A stretch of 64,000 nucleotides of DNA from Glacieibacterium frigidum (GCF_007097155.1 NZ_VJWA01000002.1:496001-560000), one strand, 5' to 3'. Counted from the first letter of the stretch, positions 19,305 to 27,906 are shown. The notes: a model not told the origin generated them from the sequence alone. Translations and numbers: made by a program.

Positions 19305-19310
19305 AGATAC

Positions 19311-19358
19311 GCCCTCCGAAGGCAGGGGTCAGGGGTTCGAATCCCTTCCGGTGCACCA
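19311..19358 (+). tRNA. Partial tRNA-Arg(CCG), 3' half only (attachment-site scar)
   Basis: From 19311 the sequence folds as the 3' part of a tRNA: anticodon arm GCC-CTCCGAA-GGC with anticodon CCG, variable loop, T arm AGGGG-TTCGAAT-CCCTT, acceptor 3' strand CCGGTGC, discriminator A and an encoded CCA at 19356-19358. Upstream of 19311 the anticodon stem no longer pairs and there is no D arm or 5' acceptor strand, so it cannot be a working tRNA. A 3' half ending at CCA is the classic direct-repeat scar made when an integrase inserts an element into a tRNA gene. By orientation, the element lies to the left and the original downstream chromosome to the right. Confidence 0.75.
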
Positions 19359-19364
19359 CCCCTG

Positions 19365-20186
19365 TTAAGCGATCGTCTTCCACACCGGATCGAGGAACGC
19401 CTGGGGATTGCCGAGCAGTTCGGGCTGCGTTGCCGCCGTCGCCTTCAGCCAGGCAGCCGGCAGGTCTGCGACGCGGGCAACGAAGGCGCCTGAGCCGACT
19501 GCCAGCATGTGGCCGGGGTGGTCGGCCATTCCCATCCACGACCGCCAGCTGACCGTATTCGTGAAATTGATATCGCACGGCACCCGATTAGCGCCCGGCT
19601 TTCTCAGGTCCGCCACCCGCGCACGGTAGGTCACCATTTCGTTGTATAGCGACGCCTTGCCGCCGGGCAGCGGGACCTTCGACGCGTTTCGCTCGAACAT
19701 CCGGGCGTCGTCGCCGGTCACCTCGATGTCGTGGATGGCATTGGCGAATTCCATGCCCGGCATCTCCTTGATCGAGATGCTGCTGTCGGCCTCGATCCGC
19801 ACCGGGCTGGGCGGATAGCCGCGCGGCGGCGGCTCCATGATGCGGCCGTCGTACGGGTTGCGGACGCTGCCCACGACCTCGCCGGTGTCGAAGTCGGTGT
19901 AGTGCGAGACCTCGCCGCGCGCGCCGATGAAACCGCCGTCCGGGTGGGCGCGGTAGCGCGAGAAGCAGGCGTTGACGACGCCGAACAGCGGCTTCACCTC
20001 GCCGTCGACAAGCCCGAAATAGCGGCCGCGCAGCCAGTAGATGACCAGCCGGTCGTCGAGTGCCCCGCGCATCAGCATCAGCGCGCGCAGCTTGTCGGCA
20101 GGTGCGGCGAAGGTGGTGGCGGCGGCGGCGGGCGCGACCGCCAGCGCCGCGGCGGTGCCGATCAGGCCGCGGCGGCCGATGATCAT
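19365..20186 (-). CDS. DUF1838 family exported protein (copy 1)
   Basis: Protein of 273 aa with a Tat-like leader (IIGRRGLIGTAAALAVAPAA). The rest is DUF1838, recognised by GALDDRLVIYWLRGRYFGLV, the KPLFGVVNA segment, TDFDTGEVVGSVRNPYDG and SWRSWMGMADHPGHML. No function is known for this domain. The start ATG at 20186 lies 2 bases after the stop of the upstream amine oxidase gene, so the two are co-transcribed from the promoter near 21.7 kb. It is most like the copy at 53532-54356, sharing the MRGALDDRLVI segment. The gene ends only 7 bases from the tRNA scar. Confidence 0.85.
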   Translation of the reverse strand: MIIGRRGLIGTAAALAVAPAAAATTFAAPADKLRALMLMRGALDDRLVIYWLRGRYFGLVDGEVKPLFGVVNACFSRYRAHPDGGFIGARGEVSHYTDFDTGEVVGSVRNPYDGRIMEPPPRGYPPSPVRIEADSSISIKEMPGMEFANAIHDIEVTGDDARMFERNASKVPLPGGKASLYNEMVTYRARVADLRKPGANRVPCDINFTNTVSWRSWMGMADHPGHMLAVGSGAFVARVADLPAAWLKATAATQPELLGNPQAFLDPVWKTIA

Positions 20187-20188
20187 CG

Positions 20189-21625
20189 TCACAGGCCCAG
20201 CACCTCGACCGCCGCACGCTCGGCTGATTCGAGCGCGGCCTCCAGCCCGCGCGCGGCGGTCGCGGTATGCTCGCCGCAGAAATGCACGCGCCCCGACGGC
20301 TGCGCCATGGTCGGGACGAAGTCGGCGATCTGGCCGGGCCCGAAATAGGCCCAGTCGCCGGCGTTGAAATACTCCTGGGTCCAGCTGAACATGCGGTGCG
20401 CCTTCAGCTTGCCCTTGGCTGCGGGGCGCATCTCCTCCAGCTTCGCGACGATGCGTGCCAGCGCGGTCTGCGGCCCCAGCCGGTCCCACACGTCCGACAG
20501 CTGCCCGCGCGCCTGGACGACGAAGCCGCTGATCTGGTCGACCGAGCTGCCATAGCGCTGCGGCGTCACCGACCCGAGGATCGAGTCGGTCCACATGCCC
20601 GGCGAATGGCCGTCGGCATCCCAGAACGGCGCGCTGGCGGTGATGAAGGCGATCGACAGGCGCTGGTACGGCAGGCTGGCGACGGCGCGCGACTGCAACG
20701 GCGTGAAGCCCGGCGTGACATGGACGTTGCGCAGCGTCGAGAAGGGCAGCGAGCAGATGACGCGCGGCGCTTGGTACACGCTGCCGTCGGCGCAGCGCAC
20801 CTCGGCGACATCGGCACGGCTGTCGATCGCGACGACCTCCTTGCCGAGCAGGATGTCGCCCTTCAGCGTTGCCGCCATCGCCTTGGGCAGGCGCTCGTTG
20901 CCGCCCTTGATGCTCCACGAGTTCGGACCCGCCGACAGCTGGTTCTTGACGAAGCCGACGCCGAATTCGAGCATCAGCGCCGAGACGTCGTGCGCCGTCG
21001 TGCCGTGGAACGGCGAGACGTCGTTGGCCAGCCGGATCGCGTCCTGGCTGAAGCCCTGCGCGGTCAGGAAGGCGTTGAGCGAGATGTCGAGCGGGCGCGC
21101 CGAGGGCTCGAGCCACGTCGTGTAGTCGGTCAGGCGGTTGTGCTTGGCGACCGCGACGCTCGATGCCTCCCACGGCATGAAGGCGCGGTAATCCTTGGGG
21201 AAGGGGTTGAGCGGCGACGCCGCCCACTGGTCGCGCGGGATCGGCTTGCCGCCGAGCCACAGGCCCTGCTCCTTGCCCATCCGGTAGCGCTGGCCGACCT
21301 CGACCAGTTCGAGCCCTGTGCGCTTGGCCCAGCCGATGCCGCGGCCATAGCCGTCGCCCATCGAGTTGAACCCCATCTCCGGATAGCCGGGCAGGTCGAA
21401 CAGCGTGTGGACGCGCCCGCCGACGCGCTGGCGCCCTTCGAGGACGAGGACGCGCAGTCCCTCCTGCTCCAGCGTCCACGCGGCGTTCAATCCGGCGACG
21501 CCGGCGCCGAGCACGATGACGTCGATCTTGCCGGGGCGGGTGGCGGCACGCAACGGTGCGGCGACCGCGGCGAGGCCCGCCGCTCCAAGCGCGAATGTGA
21601 ACTGGCGGCGGTGCATGTCGACCAT
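20189..21625 (-). CDS. Exported flavin amine oxidase family protein
   Basis: Protein of 478 aa. A Tat signal (MHRRQFTFALGAAGLAAVAA) is followed by the FAD-binding dinucleotide motif VIVLGAGVAGLNAAWTLE at 37-54 and the GRQRVGGRVHT motif typical of amine oxidases. The C-terminal FAD motif is HFCGEHTATAARGLEAALES. The family oxidises primary or secondary amines, or related C-N or C-C bonds, with release of hydrogen peroxide. AGGGGA lies six bases before the ATG at 21625. It heads a two-gene operon with DUF1838 copy 1 and is divergent from the methyltransferase gene; two palindromes lie in the gap. Likely periplasmic oxidation step of the catabolic pathway. Confidence 0.87.
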   Translation of the reverse strand: MVDMHRRQFTFALGAAGLAAVAAPLRAATRPGKIDVIVLGAGVAGLNAAWTLEQEGLRVLVLEGRQRVGGRVHTLFDLPGYPEMGFNSMGDGYGRGIGWAKRTGLELVEVGQRYRMGKEQGLWLGGKPIPRDQWAASPLNPFPKDYRAFMPWEASSVAVAKHNRLTDYTTWLEPSARPLDISLNAFLTAQGFSQDAIRLANDVSPFHGTTAHDVSALMLEFGVGFVKNQLSAGPNSWSIKGGNERLPKAMAATLKGDILLGKEVVAIDSRADVAEVRCADGSVYQAPRVICSLPFSTLRNVHVTPGFTPLQSRAVASLPYQRLSIAFITASAPFWDADGHSPGMWTDSILGSVTPQRYGSSVDQISGFVVQARGQLSDVWDRLGPQTALARIVAKLEEMRPAAKGKLKAHRMFSWTQEYFNAGDWAYFGPGQIADFVPTMAQPSGRVHFCGEHTATAARGLEAALESAERAAVEVLGL

Positions 21626-21690
21626 CGAAATTCCCCTGAACCGCCAAATCAGACCAAGTCGCGGACAAGGTCGAGGCGAACTTCGAACCG

Positions 21691-21707
21691 TATCCGACAA
21701 GCGGATA
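21691..21707. promoter_or_regulatory. Palindromic operator candidate (site A1)
   Basis: TATCCG-ACAAG-CGGATA is a perfect 6-bp inverted repeat with a 5-bp spacer, 66 bases upstream of the amine oxidase ATG in the divergent gap. The same layout recurs at several promoters of the cluster. The only regulator gene in the cluster is the IclR-family protein at 34141, so it is the likeliest binder. Confidence 0.6.
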
Positions 21708-21727
21708 GCATCCGCACGACGAGGATC

Positions 21728-21744
21728 TGTCCGCCAGTCGGACA
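21728..21744. promoter_or_regulatory. Palindromic operator candidate (site A2)
   Basis: TGTCCG-CCAGT-CGGACA is a second perfect 6-bp inverted repeat with a 5-bp spacer in the same divergent gap, 69 bases upstream of the methyltransferase start. Its centre is 37 bases from that of site A1, so each site may serve one of the two divergent genes. Confidence 0.6.
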
Positions 21745-21812
21745 CCGGACCAAGCAGGGTTACGGTGTGCGCCGCACGCGCTAGTCTGGCAGCGAAACAG
21801 AAGGTCACGCCC

Positions 21813-23036
21813 GTGCTCAACACCTTCCAGCAAGCGATGCACCCGGCGCTGGCGCAGCCGACGCCCGACGAGGGCGCGCGGCAGGAGTTCGCGAAAAGCC
21901 TGAAGCAGTTCGTCCAGCAGGGCATCCTGCCGGGGCTGGGGCCGGTGTTCCGGGCGCGCGCGGCGCGGCGCTTCGAGCGCGAGGCCGGGCGCGCCCCCGC
22001 CGACCGCCACGACATCCGCAAGGCGATGGTCCCCGATCCGTATTTTCAGCACTACGCCGCGGTGAACCGCGTCGCGCAGGAGTTGCTGTGGGACAGCGTC
22101 ATCGACAGCGTCGACCGCGACCTGCCCGCGCTCGAGACCCGCACTGCTGCGAACTCGGCGCGCAACCGGGGCAAGCTGCTGATCCCCGACGATTTCGAAG
22201 TGCCGCGCTATGTCGCGGCGCTCGACATCCACTGCATGCCCGGCGGCTATTCGGGACGCGGCGCGGACCGCGACGGCATCGCGCTGGGCGCGCTCTACGA
22301 CCGCGGCGTCTACCTCTATTCGATGGGCTATACCGGCCCGAACAACGACGACATGGGCCGGTCGGTCTGCAACTATATCAAGCGCCGGCTGGACGGCTTC
22401 ACGCCGAAGCGCATCCTCGACATGGGCTGCACGGTCGGCCACTCGACCCTGCCCTACAAGGAGCTGTTTCCCGACGCCGAGGTGTGGGGCATCGACGTCG
22501 CGGCGCCGCAGATCCGCTTCGCCCATGCCCGCGCCGGGGCCTTCGGCCTCGACGTCAACTTCGCGCAGATGAACGCCGAGGCGACCGACTTCGACGACGG
22601 CTATTTCGATCTCGTCGTCAGCCACATCATGCTGCACGAAACGTCGGGCAAGGCGATGCCGAAGATCTTTGCCGAATGCCACCGCGTGCTGGCGCCGGGC
22701 GGCCTGATGATCCACGCCGACTTGCCGCCGTTCGACCTGATGGACCCGTTCACCCAGTTCATTCTGGACAACGAAACCTATTACAACAACGAGCCCTTCT
22801 GGGGCGCGATGCGCGACCTCGACCAGATCGCGCTGGCGAAGGTCGCCGGGTTCCAGGCCGACACCATCCGCTTCGACACCGCACCGATGGCGGTGATGGA
22901 GTTCGCAGCCCAAGCCGCCGCCGGCTACAGCGAAGCCGCCGCCGATGCCGTCGCCGACCGCGAGTTTACCGCGGGCGAGTTCGCACCGGGCGGCGGCTGG
23001 GAAGTCCTGATCGCGCGCAAGGCCGCTGCGGCATGA
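21813..23036 (+). CDS. Class I SAM-dependent methyltransferase
   Basis: Protein of 407 aa. The first 180 residues are a helical region of unknown type. The SAM-binding fold follows, with motif I RILDMGCTVGHSTLPY, the acidic strand VWGIDVAAPQIRFA, and the later motifs FDLVVSHIMLHET and RVLAPGGLMIHAD. The start is taken as GTG at 21813 with AAGG eight bases before; an ATG at 21837 is possible. It overlaps the next gene by 4 bases (ATGA). The methyl acceptor is unknown; in this context it may O- or N-methylate a pathway intermediate. The divergent promoter with the amine oxidase carries two palindromes. Confidence 0.85.
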   Translation: MLNTFQQAMHPALAQPTPDEGARQEFAKSLKQFVQQGILPGLGPVFRARAARRFEREAGRAPADRHDIRKAMVPDPYFQHYAAVNRVAQELLWDSVIDSVDRDLPALETRTAANSARNRGKLLIPDDFEVPRYVAALDIHCMPGGYSGRGADRDGIALGALYDRGVYLYSMGYTGPNNDDMGRSVCNYIKRRLDGFTPKRILDMGCTVGHSTLPYKELFPDAEVWGIDVAAPQIRFAHARAGAFGLDVNFAQMNAEATDFDDGYFDLVVSHIMLHETSGKAMPKIFAECHRVLAPGGLMIHADLPPFDLMDPFTQFILDNETYYNNEPFWGAMRDLDQIALAKVAGFQADTIRFDTAPMAVMEFAAQAAAGYSEAAADAVADREFTAGEFAPGGGWEVLIARKAAAA

Positions 23037-23380
23037 GCGAGGGCATGACGCGCAGCGCGCAGGGCAAGCGGCCGCACTTCTACGAGACGCCCGCGCTCGA
23101 CCAGATGATGTCGATGATCATGGTGCTGGCGGGCGAAGTCTCGGTGCTCGCCGATCACATCGACTCGATCGAGCGGGTCGCGGCGGCGAACGGCCTCGAC
23201 CTGCGCGCCGGCATCGCGAGCCTCGCCCTCGACCAGGTGGCGCTGGAGGAGCGCGAGGCGCGGCGCCAGGCGCTGCTCGGGCGGCTGTTCTACCTGATGC
23301 GCAAGGAGGCCGCGGAGGCCGAAGCCGCGGAGACCGCCGAGGGCTATGCCGCGGTGATCGACGAAATCGCGGTCGGGTGA
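23033..23380 (+). CDS. Small hypothetical protein, 115 aa
   Basis: A 115-residue protein overlapping the methyltransferase stop (ATGA) and the flavoprotein start (GTGA), so all three are translationally coupled. I do not recognise a family. The sequence is predicted helical: residues 25-55 (ALDQMMSMIMVLAGEVSVLA) and the Glu/Ala/Arg-rich 65-100 segment could pair as a coiled coil. No signal peptide. Its place suggests a subunit or partner of the methyltransferase or the FAD oxidase. Confidence 0.7.
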   Translation: MSEGMTRSAQGKRPHFYETPALDQMMSMIMVLAGEVSVLADHIDSIERVAAANGLDLRAGIASLALDQVALEEREARRQALLGRLFYLMRKEAAEAEAAETAEGYAAVIDEIAVG

Positions 23381-24951
23381 CGCTGCTCGCGACCCGTACC
23401 GACGTGCGCGCAGCGCTGGCGGAGATCGTCGGCGATGCGCACGTCCTGACCGGCACGGCCGCGCTGCCGTTCGCGGGCGACGTGTATCGCACGCTCGAAC
23501 CGCCGCTGGCGGTGGTGCGGCCGGGTTCGGTCGAGGAATTGCAGGCGGTGGTACGCGCGACTGCGGATACCTGCACGCCGCTCGCGGTGCGCGGCGGCGG
23601 GGCGTCGTACACCGATGGCTACCTGTCGCAGGGCAGCGGCCATGTGCTGATCGACACGGGGCGGCTCGACCGCATCGTCGCGATCGACCCCGAAGCCGGT
23701 TACGTCACCGTCCAGGCGGGCGTGACCTGGGCGGCGCTGCGCGAGGCGCTGGCAGCGCACGACCTGCGCACCCCGTTCTGGGGGCCGTTCTCGGGGCTCG
23801 CGGCGGCGATCGGCGGGTCGACGTCGCAGAACAGCACCAGCCACGGGTCGGGCGCCTACGGCATTTCGGCGGAGTCGGTGCTGTCGTTCGATGTCGTGAC
23901 TGCCGACGGATCGCTGCTGAGTACCGGCTCGGCCGCAGCGGGGCTGGCACCGTTCAGCCGCCACTTCGGGCCCGACCTGACCGGGCTGTTCACCGGCGAC
24001 TGCGGCGCGCTGGGCATCAAGGCGCGGATCACGCTGCCGGTCATCCGCCGCCGCGCGGCGCACCGGCCGATCTCCTTCGCCTTCCCCGATTTCGCGGCGA
24101 TGCACGAGGCGATGCGCCGCGTCGCGCAGGAGCGGATCGAGGACTCGCATTTCGCCCTCGATGCGGCGCTGTCGCAGGGCCAGATCGCGCGCCAGGACCG
24201 TGCCGGGGCGTCGCTGGCGGTCGCGTGGTCGATCCTCAAGAGCTCGCCGTCGCTCGCGGCCGGCGTCCGCCAGCTCGCCCATGCCGCGACCTCGGCGCGG
24301 CGCGTCATCGGGACGTCGGCCTTCATGGTGCACTATATCGTCGAGGGCTTCGACGATGCCGAGGCGCGCGCGCGGCTGCACCGCATCCGGACCCTGACCG
24401 CGGGCCTGGGCAGCGAAATCCCGGCGACGGTGCCGGCGGTGGTGCGCGGCATGCCGTTCGCGCCACTGTTCAACACGCTGGGCCCGGCGGGCGAGCGCTG
24501 GGTGCCGCTGCACGGCGTGCTGCCGCACGCCGCGGTGCCGGGCTTTCACGTCGCGCTCGAGGCCTTCTACGCCGCGCGCGCCGAAGCGATGCAGGCCCAC
24601 GGCGTGTGGACCGGCGGCATGTTCGCGACGATGGGGGCGAGCGGTTTCCTGTACGAGATCGCGCTCTACTGGCCCGACGCGTACACCGCCTACCACGAGG
24701 CAGTGATCCCGCCCGACTATCTCGCCGGGCTGCCGCGCCACACCGAGAACCCGGCGGCACGCGCCTATGTCCACCAGCTCAAGGCCGACCTGACCGCGCT
24801 CTTCGTCGCGCACGGGGCGATCAACTTCCAGCTCGGCAAGGCCTATCCCTATGCCGGGCGGCTGGGTGCCGCACCGCTGGCGCTGCTGCGCGCCATCAAG
24901 GCCGAGGTCGACCCCCACGGCCGCCTGTCGCCGGGCAACCTCGGCCTCTGA
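23377..24951 (+). CDS. FAD-binding PCMH-type oxidoreductase (VAO family), copy 1
   Basis: Protein of 524 aa with GTG start overlapping the upstream stop. Residues about 40-215 are the FAD-binding PCMH domain: LAVRGGGASYTDGY, then VTVQAGVTWAALREAL and FWGPFSGLAAAIGGSTSQ. The C-terminus ends LIKAEVDPHGRLSPGNLGL-like, as in the vanillyl-alcohol oxidase superfamily. These enzymes oxidise alcohols, phenolic side chains or hydroxy acids. A clear paralogue lies at 43806-45431, sharing LRTPFWGP and the overall layout. It is the third gene of the methyltransferase operon. No signal peptide is evident. Confidence 0.86.
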   Translation: MTLLATRTDVRAALAEIVGDAHVLTGTAALPFAGDVYRTLEPPLAVVRPGSVEELQAVVRATADTCTPLAVRGGGASYTDGYLSQGSGHVLIDTGRLDRIVAIDPEAGYVTVQAGVTWAALREALAAHDLRTPFWGPFSGLAAAIGGSTSQNSTSHGSGAYGISAESVLSFDVVTADGSLLSTGSAAAGLAPFSRHFGPDLTGLFTGDCGALGIKARITLPVIRRRAAHRPISFAFPDFAAMHEAMRRVAQERIEDSHFALDAALSQGQIARQDRAGASLAVAWSILKSSPSLAAGVRQLAHAATSARRVIGTSAFMVHYIVEGFDDAEARARLHRIRTLTAGLGSEIPATVPAVVRGMPFAPLFNTLGPAGERWVPLHGVLPHAAVPGFHVALEAFYAARAEAMQAHGVWTGGMFATMGASGFLYEIALYWPDAYTAYHEAVIPPDYLAGLPRHTENPAARAYVHQLKADLTALFVAHGAINFQLGKAYPYAGRLGAAPLALLRAIKAEVDPHGRLSPGNLGL

Positions 24952-25042
24952 CCGCCAGATGGCCAGATCGCGGCTGGGCCCTCCGTCGCGCGCCGCTGCG
25001 GCCTAGGGTCCGTTCCAGATTTCAGGTTCGGGGCTGGAAACC

Positions 25043-25801
25043 ATGACCGACTCGCTTGGCTACCGCATGAAGTTCGCGGTCGTCGCACCGTCGACCAACA
25101 CCAGCGTCGAGCCCGAATATGCCGCGATGCAGCCGCGCGGCGTGACCAATCATTTCTCGCGCATCGCGATCCCCGACACGCGGGTCACCGACGACGCCAG
25201 CTTCATGGTGATGCTCGAGACCATCCGCGCCGCGACCTTCGACGCAGTCGACGTTTCGCTGTCGATGGACCCGGGGTGCATCGTCATGGGCATGTCGGCG
25301 GAGACCTTCTGGGACGGTGCCGAGGGCGCCGAGCGGCTGCACCGCAGACTCGTCGAGCGCGCCGGCGGGCTGCCGGTGATCATGGGGTCGACCGCGGTCG
25401 ACGCGGCGATCAAGGCCTATGCCGCGACCCACGGCGCGATCCGGCGCATCGGCATCATCACCCCCTACATGCCGGTCGGCGATGCCAACGTCCGCAAGTT
25501 CTTCGAGGACCAGGGCTATGAGGTGGTCAACCTCGTCGGCCTCAAGTCGCCGTCGCCGATGCTGATCGCGCACGAGAGCAGGCAGGTGCTGAAGCGCGCC
25601 GCGATTCAAGTGTCGGAAGGGGTCGATGCGATCATCCAGGCCGGCACCAACCTCGCCTTCGCCGAAGTCGCGGCGGCGGCCGAGTTCTGGCTCGAAAAGC
25701 CAGTCATCGCGATCAATACCGCGACCTATTGGCATGCGCTCAGGACCATGGGTATCGCCGACCAGATGGACGGCTTCGGCCATCTGCTGGCCAATTGCTG
25801 A
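25043..25801 (+). CDS. Asp/Glu racemase superfamily (maleate isomerase / arylmalonate decarboxylase-like) protein
   Basis: Protein of 252 aa. The N-terminus KFAVVAPSTNTSVEPEYA, the IGIITPYMPVGDANVRKFFE turn and the IIQAGTNLAFAEV strand place it with maleate cis-trans isomerases and arylmalonate decarboxylases. By my eye alignment, the two catalytic Cys positions are Met83 and Gly201, and the only nearby Cys is 79, so classical two-Cys isomerisation is doubtful. Ninety-one bases separate it from the FAD oxidase gene. The next gene starts 12 bases after its stop. It may act on a dicarboxylic or hydantoin-like intermediate. Confidence 0.8.
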   Translation: MTDSLGYRMKFAVVAPSTNTSVEPEYAAMQPRGVTNHFSRIAIPDTRVTDDASFMVMLETIRAATFDAVDVSLSMDPGCIVMGMSAETFWDGAEGAERLHRRLVERAGGLPVIMGSTAVDAAIKAYAATHGAIRRIGIITPYMPVGDANVRKFFEDQGYEVVNLVGLKSPSPMLIAHESRQVLKRAAIQVSEGVDAIIQAGTNLAFAEVAAAAEFWLEKPVIAINTATYWHALRTMGIADQMDGFGHLLANC

Positions 25802-25813
25802 GGGGTGCGGGCG

Positions 25814-26728
25814 ATGGACTATGACTATATCCCGCTGCCCGAGCGTCTGCCGCTGCGCTGGCCGAACGGCGCGCGGGTCGCGCTGATCCTGACCTTCAAC
25901 CTCGAAACCTGGGACCTGACCAAGGATACCGACCGGCCCTATTACGCCGGCGGGCCGTCGATCCTGCCCGATATCCTACCCGGCAACGTGCCCGACTTTC
26001 CCAACTACAGCTGGCGCGAATACGGCCAGCGGGTCGGCATCTGGCGGCTGTTCGAGCTGTTCGACGCGCTCGGCGTCAAGGCGTCGTGCACGACCAACGC
26101 GGTCACCTTCGAGCGGCGCAAGGCGATGACCGACGCGGTGCTGGCGCGCGGCTGGGAGCTGCTGACCCATAATTGGGAGCAGGGCGAGCTGCTGACCGAT
26201 TTCGCCAGCGACCCGGCGAAGGAGCGCGAGGTCGTGCTGCGGACGCTCGACCAATTCGAACGCTTTACCGGGCGCCGGTCGAAAGGCTGGCTGTCGTCGT
26301 CGCTGCGCGGCACGCTGCAGACCGCCGACATCCTCGCCGAATATGGCGCGACCTTCTACTGCGACATCATGAACGACGATCAGCCGTACCTGCTGCGCAC
26401 CCCGCACGGGCCGATCGTCTCGGTGCCCTATTCGAACGAGATCAACGACTTCACCTTCATCACCCGCAAGAACTACACCACCGACCAGTTCCGCGACGCG
26501 CTGATCGAGGAGCTCGACGTGCTGTACGCCGAAGGCGCCACGACGGGGCGGATCATGAACGTCGGACTGCATCCCCACGTCTCGGGCCGCGCGCACCGCA
26601 TCCGCGCGCTGCGCGAGTTCATCGAGCACGCGAAGTCGCTGCCGGGCGTGTGGTGGGCGACCCGCGAGGAGATCGCCGACTGGTATCTGGCGAACCACGA
26701 GAGCCACATCCCGGGGCAGCTCGGCTGA
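25814..26728 (+). CDS. NodB-fold polysaccharide deacetylase / PuuE-like amidohydrolase
   Basis: Protein of 304 aa. The strand RVALILTFNLETWDLTKD, the ELLTHNWEQGELL metal-site region and the LHPHVSGRAHRIRALREFIE segment are typical of the NodB-fold subfamily that includes the cofactor-free allantoinase PuuE. Members hydrolyse amide bonds of small N-containing compounds rather than polysaccharides. The ATG at 25814 is preferred to a GTG at 25805 because GAGGGG lies eight bases before it. It follows the racemase-like gene and its stop shares one base with the next start. In context it may open or deformylate an amide in a ring-cleavage pathway. Confidence 0.82.
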   Translation: MDYDYIPLPERLPLRWPNGARVALILTFNLETWDLTKDTDRPYYAGGPSILPDILPGNVPDFPNYSWREYGQRVGIWRLFELFDALGVKASCTTNAVTFERRKAMTDAVLARGWELLTHNWEQGELLTDFASDPAKEREVVLRTLDQFERFTGRRSKGWLSSSLRGTLQTADILAEYGATFYCDIMNDDQPYLLRTPHGPIVSVPYSNEINDFTFITRKNYTTDQFRDALIEELDVLYAEGATTGRIMNVGLHPHVSGRAHRIRALREFIEHAKSLPGVWWATREEIADWYLANHESHIPGQLG

Positions 26729-27882
26729 TGCGCGTCCTGATCGCCGGCGGCGGCATCGGCGGACTGACCGCGGCGATCGCGCTGCTCAGGCACGGCTTCG
26801 AGGTCGACGTCTTCGAGGCGGCACCCGCCTTTGCCGACATCGGCGCGGGCGTGACGCTCGCCCCCAATGCGATGACCGCGTTCGCGTATCTGGGCGTGGC
26901 CGACGCCATCGCCGCGCAGTCGGTCGAGCCGACGCGGCAGCAGGTGCGCCACTGGCAGGACGGCCGCGTGCTGATGACGCTCGATCGCGGCACGCGGATG
27001 CGCGACCTGTACGGCGCGCCCTATCTCTACACCCACCGCGCCGACCTGCACGCCATCCTCGTCGACGCGGTCGCGGCGAACGGCGGCCGGCTGCATTGCG
27101 GAGCCGCCGTCGTCGCGGCGGGGATCGACGGGGACGAGGCCCGGGTGACGCTGAGCGACGGGGGCGTCGTCGGCGGCGAACTCGTCGTCGGTGCGGACGG
27201 GCTCAAGTCGGTCGTCCGCCAGCTGTTCGATCCCGCGCCCGCCCATTTCACCGGGCATGTCGCGTGGCGCGCGCTGGTGCCCGTCGACGCCGCGCTTCGC
27301 GACCTCGCCGACAATCCCGGCAACTTCATCGGCCCCGGGCGGCTCGCGGTCTGGTATCCGCTGCGCGGCGGCAGCCTGCTCAACCTCGTGTTCTTCGGAC
27401 GGCAGGCAGGGTGGAGCGACGAGGGCTGGACGATCCCCGCGCGCCGAGCCGAGCTGGAGGCGCTGTTCGCCGGCTGGAACGACACCCTCCAGCTGCTGAT
27501 CGCGCGCACCGACGAGGCGCGGCTGTTCAAATGGGCGATCAACGCGCGCGCACCCCTGACCCGCTGGACGATCGGCGACCGCATCACCTTGCTCGGGGAT
27601 GCTGCGCACGCGATGACGCCCTTCATGGGCCAAGGCGCATCGAGCGCCATCGAGGACGCCGTCGTCCTGGCGCGCGCGCTGGCGGCCGCGGGCACCCGGG
27701 CCGAGGGGCTGGCGCGTTACGAAGCCGCGCGGATCGAACGCACGAGCATGATCCAGCTCGAATCGAACGCCAACGCCGACCGGCTGCAGGGCAGCGACGC
27801 CGACCTGTTCGGCATGACCAAGCTGCGCAACGAGGAGACGCTCGGCCTGTTCGCCTATGACGCGGGGACCGTAACGGTCTGA
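26728..27882 (+). CDS. FAD-dependent monooxygenase (salicylate hydroxylase / NicC-like)
   Basis: Protein of 384 aa of the group A flavin monooxygenases. It shows the dinucleotide motif LIAGGGIGGLTAAIALL at the N-terminus, the DG motif VVGADGLKSVVRQL and the GD motif ITLLGDAAHAMTPFMGQGAS, in the usual order and spacing. The family hydroxylates an aromatic ring ortho or para to an existing hydroxyl or decarboxylates it, using NAD(P)H and oxygen. Similar enzymes include salicylate and 6-hydroxynicotinate monooxygenases. The start overlaps the previous stop in TGATG. Substrate not readable from sequence. Confidence 0.87.
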   Translation: MRVLIAGGGIGGLTAAIALLRHGFEVDVFEAAPAFADIGAGVTLAPNAMTAFAYLGVADAIAAQSVEPTRQQVRHWQDGRVLMTLDRGTRMRDLYGAPYLYTHRADLHAILVDAVAANGGRLHCGAAVVAAGIDGDEARVTLSDGGVVGGELVVGADGLKSVVRQLFDPAPAHFTGHVAWRALVPVDAALRDLADNPGNFIGPGRLAVWYPLRGGSLLNLVFFGRQAGWSDEGWTIPARRAELEALFAGWNDTLQLLIARTDEARLFKWAINARAPLTRWTIGDRITLLGDAAHAMTPFMGQGASSAIEDAVVLARALAAAGTRAEGLARYEAARIERTSMIQLESNANADRLQGSDADLFGMTKLRNEETLGLFAYDAGTVTV

Positions 27883-27889
27883 CGGAGCC

Positions 27890-27906
27890 TATCCGACTGA
27901 CGACAA
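27890..27906. promoter_or_regulatory. Weak palindrome candidate upstream of ALDH (site B)
   Basis: TATCCG-ACTGA-CGACAA has a perfect left half-site of the cluster palindrome and a poor right half. It lies 86 bases before the ALDH ATG, in the only gap within this run of genes. Confidence 0.25.

Noticed and set aside
19365-22913. A single minus-strand open frame of 1182 codons covering this region
   Set aside because: Only its last 273 codons (DUF1838) are real. The rest is antisense to the methyltransferase or out of frame with the amine oxidase, both of which have clear motifs and start sites.
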